In this document: in pieces, positions 20,429-31,648 of the stretch
How positions within the stretch are numbered: the stretch's first letter is position 1
How the letters are laid out: each line of letters begins with the position of its first letter
Assembly: GCA_003184365.1 (NCBI GenBank)
Contig: NKYR01000042.1
Span: 124,001 to 188,000 of the forward strand
Origin: Evernia prunastri
Lineage: Eukaryota > Ascomycota > Lecanoromycetes > Lecanorales > Parmeliaceae
Length of the DNA: 64,000 nt
Direction of reading: 5' to 3'
Made by a program: the position numbers and the translations under genes
The notes under the pieces: generated by a model
Told to the model about the DNA's origin: nothing
The model's database searches: none
The model's input: the letters and a program-made list of their open reading frames with translations, nothing else

Positions 20429-22832
20429 TTACGGCATACTCATGAACAGACTCAACATGGCGGGATAGTTCGGCGTGCCCAATCCGGTCACTAGTATTTG
20501 TCAGTCTTGCCATCGCCGCAAAAACACGCAGCCGCACTCACCGGGATCCCATCCCTTCGCCACCTTGAACCCTTGAGTGCCGCAGCCCGGATTGCTGCCG
20601 TTGGTGATGTCGTGGAGGACTTGCGGGTTGGAGTACTGAGTAGGTAGCGAGATCAGTAAGGAGAAGGCACGCACGCGCGGTAGTCAGCCTCTCGGGCGTC
20701 GGACGCCGTAACTCACCAATGTCGGGTTCACAAAGCCAATGGTCTTCTTCCCCACCGCGATCCTCTCTTCGTTGATGCGGTTCAAAACAGAGGCAAAGAC
20801 GGGCGCCGCGGCCGACGTGCCGCCGATGAGCGTGGGCGCGCCCGCGTTGAAGATGAGGACGTTGTCGCCGATGGCCGAGACGTCCGGGTAACCGCGCCCG
20901 GCCTTGTTGTAGATGCCACCGTTGGCGCCGATGTTGGAGTTGTTGGTGCCGGTGTAGTACGGGTACTGGGTGCCCGCGGTGGCGAAGTAGGTCGAGACGG
21001 CGCTCGCCTGGTAGCTGGGGATGGGGTAGAGGTTGGAGAAGCCGCCGCCGGAGGGGAAGCGCGTGACGGCGACCTCCTGGTCCTTGGTGACGTCACCGCC
21101 GGGCGGGAGGAAGGTGGCGCCCGCGGTCGTGAGGAACGGGCACGTGGCAGGGAAGTCCGGGGAGAAGATGGCGCCGGTGGGGCCGAGGCAGCCGTCGGCG
21201 TTGTCGTCGCCCGCGGGGCCGGCGACGCCGGAGTCGCCCGACGCGACGACGAGGGAGATGCCCTGCATGCCGAGTTTCATGTATTCGTTGCATTGGCGCT
21301 CCTGGTAGGATGCGGGCAGGTCGGCTTCCTGGCCGCCGTACGAGATGGAGATGACGTTGGTGGGCTTGTAGAGGCCGCATTCGAGCGAGCCTTTGAAACC
21401 GCCCGCTTGAGGGTCCGGGTAAGGTGGGTCGAGGACGCTGTTTCCGGTCTCGCCAAAGGCCGAGTAGGAGCAGTAGGAGCCGTCGATTGCGTCGAGGAAG
21501 TTGTTCAGGAAACCTTCGTAGGTGTAGTTGGCTTCATATACATCGTCATCAGTCTGGAAGAGGATGGAGTTTTGCGGGTAGATGATGGGATACGAAATTT
21601 GGAAGTCCAGATCAGATTCGGGGCCAGCATTAGCCACGTTGGCGACGGGGGCAGTTGCGCCATCCACACTGTCGAGGGTTGGGTGGGTACCCTGTGGGAT
21701 GTTGGGTGCAAGCGATGCGAAGAACAGGTTGAGATCGGTTTGGCTGTACATGTCGTCCAAATCCTCGAAGATTCCTAGTTGATTCCCAGTAGCATTCTTG
21801 GTTGGAGTCGTGATGTTGTAGAGAGTCTTTATACACAACGGGATCGCAGCTATATCACAGACGGCACTAAGAGGTGCTGCTAAGATCGCAGCCAACGTCT
21901 CAGGCAACGCCTTCAGCTTCGGCTTAGTGATGTGCTGGCCCTTGGTTGTCACACCAAAGATTCGCTTTTGCAACTCCGAGTCCTTTCGAGATGTCGAGGG
22001 GGTTAAAAGTTTTAAGCCAGGGGTGATGTAGTCCACATGTTCTTGGACATGATGAGGGACAGAGTATCTATCGATATGTCAACACACTTAACTCACAAGA
22101 TGACTAAGAGTGCCTTACTCGTCGCATCCAACATTGGTCTTGCCAGTGCCATAGTGGGCATAGTTGTAGTACTCGGTCTTGATCAAAGCTTCTACCTCGG
22201 AAGCGGTAGCATCAAACTGCAGCCATTGTTTGTTGATGGACTGAGATATGCGGTGTGCTGCGATTCCGGAGTCTTGAAGCCAACCGCTCACCGTCTCAAC
22301 GGTGTTCGGTTGCGGGGCAAAGAGGTCATGAATCTCTTCCACAGTATAATGCTGGCCATATTTAGATGATGCCGGGTTTGAACTAAATCTTCAGTCAGAA
22401 TGGAAGTCATTCAAGTGACGTGGAGCGATTTTCGGCAATTAATCTCGGATCTCGCGCAATAGTGCAAATATGAGATAATTGTAGGATTAAAATTAAGTGG
22501 CTTGGGGTTTGTGGAATTTGAAATTTGTTGTTGTCAAAAAGAGATAGAGTCTCAAGCAGACGAGACCGATTATCGATATGATAGCGCAGTGGTATGGGAC
22601 ATAGTGGAATAAGGCATGCTTACACTTCGTCAAGTAGAGTCGGACCACTCTCGAGATTGCTCTGCTTTAGGCCGATGCGGACAGGAAGGACGATGGAAGG
22701 ATCGACTCGGGAGTATTTTTGCCAATTGAGCGGGCTAGACTGACGCTTCTCGTGCACGACATGAGATGTTTGAGTGGGAGCGGCCGTTGCAAGCGCGACT
22801 GCACCAATACACACGAGAGATTGAAGATGCAT
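20429..22832 (-). CDS. Secreted sedolisin-type serine-carboxyl protease (MEROPS S53, tripeptidyl-peptidase-like)
   Basis: Five exons (22832-22624, 22382-22119, 22067-20717, 20635-20542, 20490-20429) give 659 residues with every phase agreeing. A signal peptide (MHLQSLVCIGAVALATAA) is followed by a KR site and the pro-kumamolisin activation domain (VLPVRIGLKQSNLE, KYGQHYTVEEIHDLFAP). In the catalytic domain ESDLD supplies the Glu and Asp of the catalytic set, SGDSGV the oxyanion Asp and GGTSAAAP the nucleophilic Ser; the C-terminal calcium site includes DPVTGLGTPNY. All key residues are present, so activity is expected. Such enzymes work in acidic surroundings, releasing tripeptides from proteins for nutrition. 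The linker between pro- and catalytic domains (about residues 170-230) is longer than usual and partly hydrophobic. N-glycosylation sequons (NYT, NNS) are present. Confidence 0.93.
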
Positions 22833-25726
22833 ATTGAGGGTTTGAAGTAGTCGAAGGCGTTTTGTAATGAGTAAAATGCAGAATGGCGACAAGACACGGG
22901 TTCATATACTCGGGCATGGGAGTGGCAAATAGCTCCGAGACGACCTGTGAGTTTCCAGATTGTCGGCCATCGGGAAGTATGATCCAATGACTGTTGAGCT
23001 TCCTCATCGATGCATACGCACGACCGAATATGGCTGCAAGCAAGTGTGTCCATTGGCGAAATTCAAGTGTAGTTGTTCCAATTATTGGCCACAAACAATT
23101 TCTATGATGTCAATCATGTAACAATCGAGCTTGAAGAGAATGCGCATATCTTTACCTTTTCCCTTTTCTCATGCTTAACGAACGGTGTGGTTGCAGCATC
23201 TTGATAAGGTCACGGCCGAAAAGCCACTTTCCTGTTCAGGCAGGTCATCATGCCACCCCAACCAGCGCCAAGTCTGGGGGGGGGGCCAAACAAGCGCCGA
23301 TCTACCACGAAGACTTTTCCAGAAACGGGAACCCTTCTCGAACCCTTTCTTGTGGACATGTCCGGTAGATGATCCATCTCCCGCATAATAAATCATGGCA
23401 CATTTCGATATCTGTCTCCCGAGGGGGCCAAAAACAAGCGAAACCCTTTATAAATCAGATGTCTCGGACACTGAATACCAACATGAGCCGGAAACATGGC
23501 AATCACGCTCTTGAATGAATATGCCTCAATAAGGTTTTATCGACCTGGATTGATGTTCCGGTCTGCCGTGTTTCCACCAAGGTCCTTCTCCACCGAGTGC
23601 CGCCTACCAAATGTTCCCGAGCATCATCGAACAGTGTGAGAAGCTGAGTTCGCTAGATCAAACCATGGCCCTCGTCGTGAGATCCCGAGGCTCTTTTCCC
23701 TAGGTTTTGGAGATGGTGGTGTGCCAGCACTTGGATTGGATCCCGTTTTCGCTACACGTCCGATGCCGAAGTTCCTCACGAGGAACCTCGACACCGGTGG
23801 CGACTGATGCCCGCTGCAACCGAAATGCTGCAACATTCTCCGAACGTACGGCATACCTCGTATATGATGCCGTGATCCGTTGTGACAGAGCATCACGCCA
23901 CATTGAACGCATTAAAATGGCGTCGAAGGAGTCTAAAATCCCATCAACCGTGCGATGAGAATAATGTCAGTGGGTGTGTTGTCTTAGAAGCTTGCGTAGC
24001 CTTGGAGATTCGATGAGAAGCAAGACGGATCATTGGCGGACATTCACGGGCTGCTATGGACGACAATTGAGAAGGTCAGCATTAATTGTAGGTGTTACTT
24101 CACCAGACGGGTGTCTATCACCACACGAGTTGGTGTCACGAGCCATGCTCATAAACTCAAACCTCTGATATTGACGTCTTCCACCTCTTCCCACGTTACC
24201 TCTTTTGAAATGACCTTCCTTTCCAACTCCCACAAGAGCCTGCTGCTTCAAGGTGCAGTGAGGAAATGAAAACGTATGCGGATACAAGGTCGTTCGGTGA
24301 GAGGGACCGGACCTTCGAAATCAATCTTTCTGTCTCATTTACTCTGAAATAGTAGAGTAGCGAGTACCGCAGCACGACAATGGTTTAGTCTCGGGATCGG
24401 GACTGACGAAAGGTTGCTTTTGAGACTATACTCCATCAAGACTAGCTTTGTAAATGCAAAATCGGAAGTCCTAGAGCTCGAGATACTTACAACAACAGGG
24501 CTCGCTCTTGCTATCACCTGCTATCTGCTATCTAGTTGATGAGCCTGATTCTAAAAGACTGTTCCTCAAGCGCGTTCCCCAATTCAACGAAGCAAATATG
24601 AAGTCAAAACAATTCGGAAAGCTCAAGTACGCCGCAATATCGCGGGCTTGTCGATCACGCAAGCAACTCAGTAGTTCATTTGTAAAAATGTGAGCACCGT
24701 CTAAGCACTCATGTCTTCAAAAGGGGTCCAGCACGATTCGCTGTCCGACACAGATCTTGATGCGACGCCGGGGCAGATACGAGACAACCGCCTCTAACGA
24801 CAGCTTGTACCTTGAACCTAACGGACTTCCGTCTCCTTTACCTCGCGGAAGTCCTTGGCTTTTTTAATCCCTGAGGTTCAAGGCATAAAGTCAGTGGCCT
24901 CAAGGATTTCGCTTGACGCACTCGCACTGGGAATCGGAATTCTAGATGTGTCCATAACGCAAAAGCAACGCGTCAGATGGCAGCATGCACGCACAGATAT
25001 CTGGAGCATCTATGACTTCCTCAAGAAGCACTACAACTTCAACTCGTTGTACTGGTGCAATGAAGTACCACGAGAGCGCTGGTGTGGGCTACAGGAATAA
25101 CGTAAGCAGTCTCGACACTATGAATGAATCCGTTGGATGACATTCAAATAGTCGAATCCCGGACGAAAGAGGACTCCGAGTGCTTACCTCCAGTCCATTG
25201 GCGGCTATATCCCGAGTCTGCGCAATCCAGCTCTCAGTACCGATGACTGTCTGAGCCCCTTGTGTGACGCAGACTCTCTAGAAAGATGTCTCCCTGAAGA
25301 AGATAAAAGGAAGCTTTGGGGCTTTGCTTTGTTTGTTGAACATACCCGCGAAAGCCTTGATTGATCCAAGCCACATACCAGATCTTGGCTTTAGGCTTCA
25401 GGCGCACACATGCATAGTCAGCAACGCATAAACGTTGGAAGACAATGGCCCATACAAAGAGGCATCAATGCTCTTTGTCGCTTCAGCATGCGCAAACAAT
25501 TCCATTGCATTACCGAACGCTGGCTTTGTCCGGCATAAAGAGCGTCCTCCAGCACTCCCCTTTGTCGCCAAATGACCACCAACACTGTAACTTCATCCCC
25601 ATCTTAACTGCCCGCTGACATTTCCCCGGGTCAGGTCAGCCAGAACCAACCGGTATCTCTCAGTCTCGCAGGTACCCCGTACCCAACTCCCCACACTTCA
25701 AGCCACTCACACAGACCTACACAACC
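22833..25726. other. Gene-free 2.9 kb stretch
   Basis: No gene is supported. A G11 run lies at about 23275-23285. Short open frames near 24510-24690 and 24855-25100 show no recognisable domain; the first faintly recalls the opening of a HET protein and may be a relic. A hairpin lies at 24810-24883. The right end is the promoter of the gene at 25727. Confidence 0.45.
24810..24883. repeat. Inverted-repeat hairpin
   Basis: Outer arms CCTTGAACCT (24810-24819) and AGGTTCAAGG (24874-24883) pair perfectly. Inner arms GGACTTCCG (24823-24831) and CGGAAGTCC (24846-24854) also pair perfectly. The two-part stem resembles a small fold-back element; it is unrelated in sequence to the one at 11201. Confidence 0.7.
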
Positions 25727-26311
25727 ATGGCAGATCTCATCATCCCAGGCGTAACCATCGCCCCTCGTGTCCCCAAAGGTCACGACGTCACTACCGTCAC
25801 CACCAACGCCGGCGTGACAGTATTCGTCACGGACGAAGTGACAGTCTACGTCACCGAGACGGTCGAAACAACCTACTCCATCTTCGACACATCCTTCATC
25901 CACATCACCACCACCGCCACAAACAACTCCACATCCACAGCTACCACCACAGCTACAATTACCACAACTCTACAGCCCCTCACTCCACCCCTACGGCCCA
26001 TTCGCACGAAGCAGGACACCCTGCGTCTCATGCCCGTCCCCAGCAGCACCCAGCCCACGTCCTCATGCTCAGTGCTTCCCGTGCACGCGCCTGCAGCGAA
26101 GCACATCGATCCGTTTCTTATCTTGTCGATCGTCCTCGGGGTGTTTGTACTTTTGTTGCTGGCGCTGATGGGGTTCTTGGTGAGGCGGTTCTATAGGATG
26201 TACAGGGCTGAGCGCGTGCTGCGGAAACAGCTGCAGACGGAGGGGACGGAGATGCCGGAGACGAGGATGGCGGTGAGTGAAGGAGAGACGCACGTGGTGG
26301 GTGAGGAATGA
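25727..26311 (+). CDS. Thr-rich single-pass membrane protein
   Basis: A single exon of 194 residues. There is no cleavable signal peptide; the N-terminal 125 residues are rich in Thr, Val and Ser with N-glycosylation sequons and many likely O-glycosylation sites. A strong transmembrane helix spans about 129-152 (PFLILSIVLGVFVLLLLALM), followed by a positively charged stretch (RRFYRMYRAERVLRKQ) and an acidic tail. The positive-inside rule puts the C-terminus in the cytosol and the Thr-rich part outside, as in stress-sensor-like surface proteins, though no WSC or other sensor domain is present. Function unknown. The start follows a pyrimidine-rich leader and is the only good ATG. Confidence 0.65.
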   Translation: MADLIIPGVTIAPRVPKGHDVTTVTTNAGVTVFVTDEVTVYVTETVETTYSIFDTSFIHITTTATNNSTSTATTTATITTTLQPLTPPLRPIRTKQDTLRLMPVPSSTQPTSSCSVLPVHAPAAKHIDPFLILSIVLGVFVLLLLALMGFLVRRFYRMYRAERVLRKQLQTEGTEMPETRMAVSEGETHVVGEE

Positions 26312-26773
26312 GCGGGTGAGTGGGCGGGTGGGAGGGAGATGGGGGTTCTTGGGTTGGGGTGCAAGGGGATACTTCGGTTGGTGGGATGGTGGAATAGTGA
26401 GTTCCCGACTTCTTGAGAAAACACTTTTTTTTGAGCGAGCTACTCGTGTAGATGAAATAAGTCGTAGGGGGAGAGTCGAGTATCAATCAGATCAGTCGCA
26501 AGGAAGAAATATTGAATCATTCATAGCGAGAGGCAGAGTATTGTGGCTTTTGCCTGCTTTTCTTCCATTCCTTCCTTCTAGCCAGCTACTCCAGAACAGT
26601 AACTAAACATAGAAAAAGGCAAACTCGATAAACCCCCTCTCGTCATCCCTTCCCTCCCTCAACCAGCACCTCTGAAAAACCCTTCTCACAAGCCTCGCGA
26701 CACATCCACAAAGCGCAATCCCTCAACCCCCACCACATTCCCCCAATCCCCCTCTCCCATGCGCCCGTCCAAC
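26312..26773. other. Intergenic between convergent genes
   Basis: About 460 bp of 3' flank for the membrane protein (+) and the secreted peptide gene (-). G-rich near 26320-26390; no gene. Confidence 0.5.
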
Positions 26774-27164
26774 TCAGCACACAACCCCCGGACAGTGACA
26801 AACTTCAGCTTCGTCGATCACGAGCCCGGCGTCGCACTGGAAATGGAACCATTTCTCCGACCACCAGCCGCGCTTGGGCAAGGTGGCGTGGTCTTCGTCG
26901 GCGTGGGTGTCGGTATTGGTGTAGGTGCGCACGGATGCCGGCGCGCTGAAACTGCCTGTGCCTCCTTGGGTGGGGTCCTGCTGCGGGGAGAGAGGTGCGT
27001 CAGCAAGGTGCTTTTGGGGTCAGAGTGGTGAGAGGGGGGAGACGCACTGGAGTGGGTGTGCGGGCTTCCAGAGTATTGCTGATGGGGAGGAGCAGCGGAC
27101 CGGCCGCTGCGAGGGTGGAGATGGAGATACCGAGGGAGAGGAGGAGAGGGAGGGAGAGATGCAT
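26774..27164 (-). CDS. Small secreted peptide precursor with Kex2-type site and four cysteines
   Basis: Exon 1 (27164-27048, 39 codons) and exon 2 (26980-26774), split by a 67-nt intron (GTGCGT...CCGCAG) in phase 0, encode 107 residues. The N-terminus MHLSLPLLLSLGISISTLAA is a clear signal peptide. A low-complexity pro-region rich in Thr, Pro and Asp leads to LPKR at 73-76, a typical Kex2 cleavage site. The predicted mature peptide, residues 77-107, starts GWWSEKWFHF and holds cysteines at 88, 100, 102 and 107, enough for two disulfides; Cys107 is the last residue. I know no family with this pattern. The layout (signal, pro-part, KR, short Cys-rich peptide) is that of fungal secreted signalling or host-interaction peptides. 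It is easy to miss because neither exon alone looks like a gene. Confidence 0.65.
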
Positions 27165-27550
27165 TGTGGATGTTCGTTGGAAGTCTTTGGTAAGGTTTCG
27201 GTTGGGTTGGGTTGTGATGTGTAGAGTGTAGAGTGGAGGATGAAGAGGAAAAGAAGCAATGGTCGCAAGACTGAGGGATCTTTTATGATGGGAAGATGGT
27301 GGCGAAATATATTGGTGGGCGCGAGTTGAAACAGAGGGGTGGGGGGTGAAACGCGTGGGCTACTCTCGGGACGGAGAATACTGTTTGGTGGCGATGGATA
27401 ACAGTATCAGGCGGCGACGGGCGGTAGATGTGTTATTGTCTATAGAAAGCTACTGATTGAATGACGAGGAGGAATACAGAATCAAACCGTTACTGATGCA
27501 TAAATAATGTGTTTGCGCAAAGCCCCAAAGACACAATTGCTGTTTCGCAT
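27165..27550. other. Upstream region of the secreted peptide gene
   Basis: On the minus strand this holds the pyrimidine-rich leader and promoter of the peptide gene, with an A/T-rich box near 27280-27310 (CATAAAAG, TATATTT). The right side is the 3' flank of the damaged NACHT gene, whose stop is at 27551. Confidence 0.45.
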
Positions 27551-29880
27551 TCATGATTGGACCACACCGCTTGGGACAGCCAGTAGACGATGCAGCGTCA
27601 ACATGAAAGCAATCTCTTGCTCCGAGCCAGATGGATTAAGTTTCAGCATGTGACTGGATAGGGTATTGTTTACTTCACTTCCATCGGGTGGAGGATGTTC
27701 CAGAAGTTCCCTTACTCGGAAGAAGTTGGAAAAGGAGGAGGCCTCGCAGAGAAAGGCCTCTTTCAGTGCATAATCGGGACGACCAAGGACCATAGGTTGC
27801 GCATAGATGACATGCAGATCCCACTCTTCTATGCAGTACCGGAGTAGAGGGTACTGATTCATGTACTCGGCTATCATAGGATCGCTGAGTGGTTGTTCGA
27901 AATGTAATAGGTAAGTAAGGCATGATCTTGCCAGGACAGCGTGAGTAGGGGCTTCGGGCATGCTGTAAAAAGCCGCCTGATTTCTCTTGATCCTTTCCGA
28001 GACAAGATATTCTTTGACAGAAAAATGCGCCAAGCGTATCTCACCATTCAAAATGGAGTCTTCTGTTGGTGCCGTGGAAGGTTCGTACTGCTCACTGTCC
28101 GAGCTTGAGTTCTCCGTTAGGTTGTGGATTGAATAAGCATCTGACGTAGGGCCTGAGTTTGGGATAGACGATGCCACATTGGATCCACAGTCTAGAGAAT
28201 GATCGACATGTACGAGGCTAGAGCAGATGGCTAAGACATCTGTAGGGTGACGAAGTCGATCTTCTGGATCGAATCTAGGAGTGTCATCGAGTGATATCGC
28301 GGTCGCTTCAGCAACCTCTCGGAGTTTTAATGGTTTCTTCGAAAAGGCCAGCCACTGTAACACCTTTAAGGCGTCTTGAGCATATTCTTTATCGATGTTG
28401 CAAAGTATACGCTCGTAAGTGTCGTCTAATGTTTTCGGAAGCGAAGCCAAAGCCTTCCGCAGGGCGGTTGGTTTGACGCATTTGCGTAGGGCATCCAGCT
28501 GGCAGACAGCCCAACGAAACCTTGAGTGAATTTAGCTGAGAGGAATCTAAGGAAAAGTACAACGAGCAAAGAATCACAAGGGAAGATAAGCAGAGACTTA
28601 TCTTACATTCCTTTCGAACCTTTATATAGAGCCTCGTCTATTTCAGCTTTAATGCTTTTCGGCCACCGACTCAGTTCACTGTCACTCCGAAGACATTGGC
28701 GAACGAGGAGTTTGATGTCATCATCAACAAGAGCGTTTTGAATGAGAACCTGATCAGTGGTTAAAGACTGAAGTCCCCTCTCTATAACGACTTCTTTTCG
28801 ACTTGCGATAAGGATGTGGAGGTTCTGGAAATGCCAGCCATGTATGTCATCTAGGAATGATATTACCCCTGGAATGTCTGTACATTCATCCAGTGCATCC
28901 AGAACGATATACGTCTCTTGATAAAGACCCAGGAACCCTCGTAGAGCTTTGGTGAGGAGTTCCACGGTTGGCTCCCTCAATCCTTCGTCGGAATATGAAT
29001 AAAGTGCCTCAAGTATCTCTGAGCTCTCGGGGCTTTGCCAACACAGTTGTGTTATAAGTGAGCGCATGAGACTCTCGCACGTCTGTTTCTTTGTTTCATT
29101 GAAGTCGAAGTAGTAGTATGCGAGAGAACAATTCTGCTGAGTTGGACCGACAGAGGCAACGTGATCGATTATCGTTGAACAAAGCACAGTCTTACCACAT
29201 CCGGGAATCCCATGGAGCCATAGAAAAGTCGCTGGCTGACTTTTCCACTTCCCGTATTCCGAGCCTTCCAGGAGCCACCGTCCTGTCTCGGGTTGTTTTG
29301 TCTTGCTGGCTTTGTTATGGTTTGACGATGGGTCGGGTGCCGCTAACCACCGATAAATTGCTTGTCTCCTTCGGTCCATGGTCACAGCCTGGAATGCTTC
29401 ATTCAGGTTGTTCATTGTTCCTTCAGTTCTGGATGTTGCTTGATGGATCGCTACTGTCATAGTGGTCTGATCTGCCGTCAAAGCAAGGTGGAAAAGTCCC
29501 CGCTGGCGGGCTAAGGTATCAAGCTTCTTTTGGACATCATTCTCTTTTAAGGGCCATCCATATCAAGGCTCGCCCGATTTGTTTGAGACGACCATCCGGT
29601 GGGGTCAGTTTCGTTTCTAATTGCTTCAACTCTGCTTTGCATATCTCCAGAGGACCCTCAGCTTGGTTCAGTGAATTCAGGGCTGATAATGCGTTCGATC
29701 GCGTGTTGTCCTGAGAGCTTGCAATATCTGCCAGCCTTTCAAGTATATTCTGAAGAGTCTGCAGCTCATTTGTGATGTTGATGACGTTCTTAGGGTAGTG
29801 GCGATTAAGCAGATAGATATCACTGTCCCAGTGATCTGAATTACTGCAATGATAGACGCAGTAACTCCCATGACCTCCAT
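27551..29880 (-). pseudogene. NACHT-type NLR, probably broken (frameshifts, no ankyrin or WD repeats)
   Basis: The N-terminus MEVMGVTASIIAVIQITGTVIS (two pieces: MEVMGVTASIIAV, IQITGTVIS) is the helical N-terminal domain common to fungal NLR-like proteins. The NACHT NTPase follows: P-loop GIPGCGKTVLCSTII, Walker B IVLDALDECTD, then ILIASRKE. An 86-nt intron (28606-28521) joins KGM to FRWAVCQLDALRKCV with correct phase; the helical part runs through LPKTLDDTYERIL to the stop at 27551. Two breaks are visible. The N-terminal frame changes near 29800-29830 ahead of NVINITNELQTLQ. At 29554-29561 a tandem ATGG duplication shifts the frame between GRALIW and WPLKENDVQKKL, which the family joins directly. 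The protein ends where ankyrin or WD repeats usually begin. These NTPases are intracellular receptors; this copy is likely inactive unless the indels are assembly errors. Confidence 0.75.
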
Positions 29881-31648
29881 ACTGAATGGGCTTGAAGCCT
29901 GTAAAAATGAGCTTACAGCTTCCCTCTGAATCGACTAGTGCATAGGATCGGTCAGCTGTCAAGAAGGATAGCACGTATGGTCTAAAAGATAACTTACTTC
30001 TCCAAGTCAGCCAGGTTGCACTCTAACCCAGCGGCTATGAATCACATGCCGTTATGACTACAATGTGATACGCCGACCTCAAGGGAGTGGAATGAACATA
30101 AAGGCTTGTCGAGATGATTTTCAGCCTGCCTTCCCGCACTGCATGACGCTAAAGCCTTTCAGAAATATAGCTGATGTCAGCCTGCAGATACAGGCAAACT
30201 AGCCAATAAGTAGGAGGTCAGTTTGCCCGCACCAGCGCAGATGACTAAGTAAGCCTTGGCAATATGCCTCCATTTCCGTAGCTTGCAAACACTCGATTAG
30301 ATAGACATAATCATACACATACATCCTACATCAGGCGCCTATTCACCGTCTGACAGCTAAGTTCTGAAAGAAGAAGGTACTTATGCAAGCGCGAACAAGA
30401 GCACCCACGGAAGTATATCGTGTCTGATCAACGAATCATAAGTCAGCTGGATGAAGGTTCATTTCTTGGACGATGCCCGGACCGAAGGAGATCTGGGGCG
30501 AGAATGGTTTAATGCAGTCACCTAAAAGCCAGTAATAAATTGAAACAGTAGCTATTTCCCTTTGTTGCACACAAGAAGAACATGTTGTTTCCAGAAAATT
30601 ATCTCTTGCGGGCTATGGTAATCTTGCCTTTCTTCGTGACTTTTTCAAGATTGCTTCCGACGCTGACGTTGTTGTTCCAGAAAGATTCTAGATCCACAAC
30701 AGCATCCACACCATTTTCTCGTCGGAGAACAAAACACTCTCAACCAAGTTAAGCCCCTCAGGTGCGGTAGAGATGTCTTCTGCATGGGGTCGCAGCTGAA
30801 CAGGACGCTGCTGTCTATATTCTCGGTGAGAGCTGACCAAATAGAAGGTAGGTCCACAAGACAAGGAATCATCACGGCTTGAGGATCGAGGCGGACGCGG
30901 GCTGCGGTTGCGCAATTTACACAATCAAGCGACGGCTTTCCAGCTGTAGTGGTAACGAAGAGTGCAGCGCAGCGCATTGACGTCAACCTCATGACTAAGT
31001 TGCGACACTGCTTGGTACACCCTCTAGATTTTATACGCAAGAGGAGACTGTGAGAGATCATGGCGCCGCTTCAAATGTCCCGAAACCCTGCAACATACCA
31101 AGGCGCAGTAGCTTGACTCTCGCTGGCCAGTGTGAAGAAGTATGCAGCACTCTCGAGCAATTTCTCACAGCCCTGTCAGCTTCCAAAACCGCCGGACAGG
31201 CGGCTTTACCTTCCATTTGGATCCTGCGGTTCGCTTGATGGAGTGTTGGGGCGGCTTATCCAAGTCTCAGGTAAATTGTTGGTGGTGAGGCTCACTCGAG
31301 ACTCTGGGGCAAGGAGAAGAGGATCATCTAATGTCGGTAAGGATTGCCCTATTTCTCTTAGCGGACTTTGTGGGGTTGGTGTGTCATGTGACACACACAG
31401 CCACAGCCAAGACCGACTGGTCGACAAACTCCATCAGATGCTAGGAGCACAGTGTCTTTGCACAACGGGTAGCTCTACTGCTGATTCCCACGAGCAGTTG
31501 TGCCGGTCTGAGTCGCTCAGTAGTGAACACTTTTGATGAACGTGGTCGCTGAACTTGTGTAACATGCAAAGACCAGTCACCTCGTCGTCTTGGATAGAAT
31601 GGAATAAATGTTGTGCCCGCCATAACGGGTGACCTCTCGTAGAGAAGT
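29881..31648. other. Gene-poor stretch with repeat copy B
   Basis: No intact gene. Copy B of the dispersed repeat lies at 30174-30355. Minus-strand open frames at 30645-31061 (two overlapping frames) and a plus-strand frame at 31132-31536 show no domain and are probably relics or chance. Confidence 0.45.
30174..30355 (+). repeat. Diverged dispersed repeat, copy B
   Basis: About 182 bp related to copy A at 8733-8908, same strand and same block order; see that entry. This copy lies 300-470 bp upstream of the NACHT gene start. Confidence 0.75.

Noticed and set aside
21033..21778. Plus-strand frames opposite the sedolisin gene
   Set aside because: Shadows of the catalytic-domain exon, whose motifs are all intact on the minus strand.
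24510..24690. Possible start of a HET gene
   Set aside because: Only a vague likeness over about 40 residues, without the LSYxWG or WIDxLCIxQ motifs.
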